From Caldilineaceae bacterium (GTDB lineage Bacteria > Chloroflexota > Anaerolineae > Caldilineales > Caldilineaceae): a DNA stretch of 6,877 nucleotides. Both the position numbers and the translations under genes were made by a program. Below are positions 6,141 through 6,877 of the stretch, one piece after another; position 1 is the stretch's first letter, and every line of letters begins with the position of its first letter. Under the pieces are notes generated by a model. That model saw only the letters and a list, made by a program, of their open reading frames with translations, did not search any database and had not been told where the DNA came from. Where the stretch lies: contig JAHEML010000207.1 of NCBI GenBank assembly GCA_024643705.1, positions 1 to 6,877 on the forward strand, written 5' to 3'.

Positions 6141-6877
6141 ATGAGATTGACAATTCCCATCATCCTACTCTTAGTGCTGCTTTTGTTGGCGGCATGTGGG
6201 CAGAAAAAATCATCGGACGCTGACTTCCCTCTTGGGGAACCAGATTATAACGCCAAAGTCATCCGTGACTTCGGTGCGTTTGAGATCGCTCTGAAGGCCT
6301 TCACGTCCGAGCGGGCCGCTGAACTGGATGGGCTGCTGGCCGACAAGACGGTATTGGACATCCAAGCCTTGTTGAACACGGGCCAGATCAGCTCCGAGGA
6401 GTTGGTTACCTACTATGCCGACCGCATTCAGCGCTTCGACATCGACAGGCTGAACTCAGTGATGACACTCAACCCCCAGGCATTGGAGATCGCTCGGCAG
6501 ATGGATGTCGAGCGGGCGGCGGGCAGCGTGCGCGGCAATATGCACGGCATTCCAGTGCTGCTGAAAGACAACATTGCCACCGGGGATGGTATGCACGCCA
6601 CCGCGGGTGCCTACGCGCTAAAGGAGTGGCAGCCCGACCGCGACGCCTTTTTGGTGCAACAACTGCGGGAAGCCGGGGCCATCATCCTGGGCAAAACCAA
6701 CCTCTCCGAGTGGGCCAACTGGATGGATAGTGATGCGCCCAATGGCTTCAGCACCCTTGGCGGCCAGACACGCAACCCATACGGCCCCTTCGACACCTAC
6801 GGCTCCAGCAGCGGATCGGCGGTCTCTGTCGCGGCCAATCTAGCGGCTGTCAGCGTAGGCACCGAGACCCAGGGATC
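6141..6877 (+). CDS. Lipoprotein amidase, amidase-signature family (3' partial)
   Basis: The frame stays open to the window end; 245 full codons plus two bases are visible. From the ATG at 6141 it begins with a lipoprotein signal peptide (MRLT, long Leu/Ile run, LAAC lipobox, Cys19). Amidase-signature motifs follow in order: GIPVLLKDNI with the catalytic Lys (codon at 6567-6569), GKTNLSEWANW, STLGGQTRNPYGP, and YGSSSGSA holding the cis-Ser. The last residues are GTETQGS. Its serine codon is the final two bases (TC, Ser whatever comes next) and should be the nucleophile of the Ser-cisSer-Lys set. Family members hydrolyse amide bonds of small amides, amino-acid amides or peptide ends; the substrate cannot be told. 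An in-frame ATG at 6099 would add 14 residues; neither start has a good ribosome binding site, and I prefer 6141 because the signal peptide is then of normal length. No terminator separates it from the hydrolase, so co-transcription is likely. Confidence 0.93.
   Translation, partial: MRLTIPIILLLVLLLLAACGQKKSSDADFPLGEPDYNAKVIRDFGAFEIALKAFTSERAAELDGLLADKTVLDIQALLNTGQISSEELVTYYADRIQRFDIDRLNSVMTLNPQALEIARQMDVERAAGSVRGNMHGIPVLLKDNIATGDGMHATAGAYALKEWQPDRDAFLVQQLREAGAIILGKTNLSEWANWMDSDAPNGFSTLGGQTRNPYGPFDTYGSSSGSAVSVAANLAAVSVGTETQG

Overview
The window looks like chromosomal DNA from a free-living bacterium, most likely a member of the Chloroflexota (Caldilineae/Anaerolineae type). That guess rests on protein style, not on a marker gene: a very large secreted S41 peptidase decorated with META (HslJ-like) domains, a TAP-type alpha/beta-hydrolase lipoprotein and a lipoprotein amidase are a combination I associate with that phylum. 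GC content is moderate to high, and all four genes lie on the + strand. I see no rRNA, tRNA, CRISPR array, transposase or integrase.

Layout. (1) Bases 1-3446 hold the 3' part of a large exported S41-family peptidase whose start lies upstream of the window. It has a beta-rich N-terminal region, an S41 helical part, a PDZ-like segment, a tricorn/IRBP-type catalytic core, and then a tail of three META-like domains with an LppP/LprE-like module between the first and second. It is followed by a strong hairpin terminator (3457-3512). (2) Bases 3571-3954 encode a 127-residue four-helix membrane protein resembling the Phage_holin_4_2/YvlD group, with an ideal ribosome binding site. (3) A gene-free stretch of about 155 bases carries a perfect 15-bp-stem hairpin (4023-4059) that lacks a U-tract on either strand. 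(4) Bases 4111-6096 encode a 661-residue lipoprotein alpha/beta hydrolase (S33/TAP family) with a complete Ser-Asp-His triad and an extra C-terminal META-like domain. (5) From 6141 (or 6099) to the window end runs the 5' part of a lipoprotein amidase-signature enzyme. It is cut at the codon of its presumed nucleophilic serine.

How the genes fit together. Three of the four genes encode exported hydrolases acting on peptide or amide bonds: an endopeptidase type, an aminopeptidase/exopeptidase type and an amidase. The hydrolase and amidase genes are closely spaced with no terminator between them and are probably co-transcribed. The peptidase is a separate transcription unit. A plausible reading is a set of surface-anchored enzymes for scavenging peptides and amides, but the sequence does not prove joint function. 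The most distinctive signal is the shared META-like module, with its ADCN motif and a second cysteine 26-27 residues later. It is attached to two unrelated hydrolase folds encoded within about 4 kb of each other.
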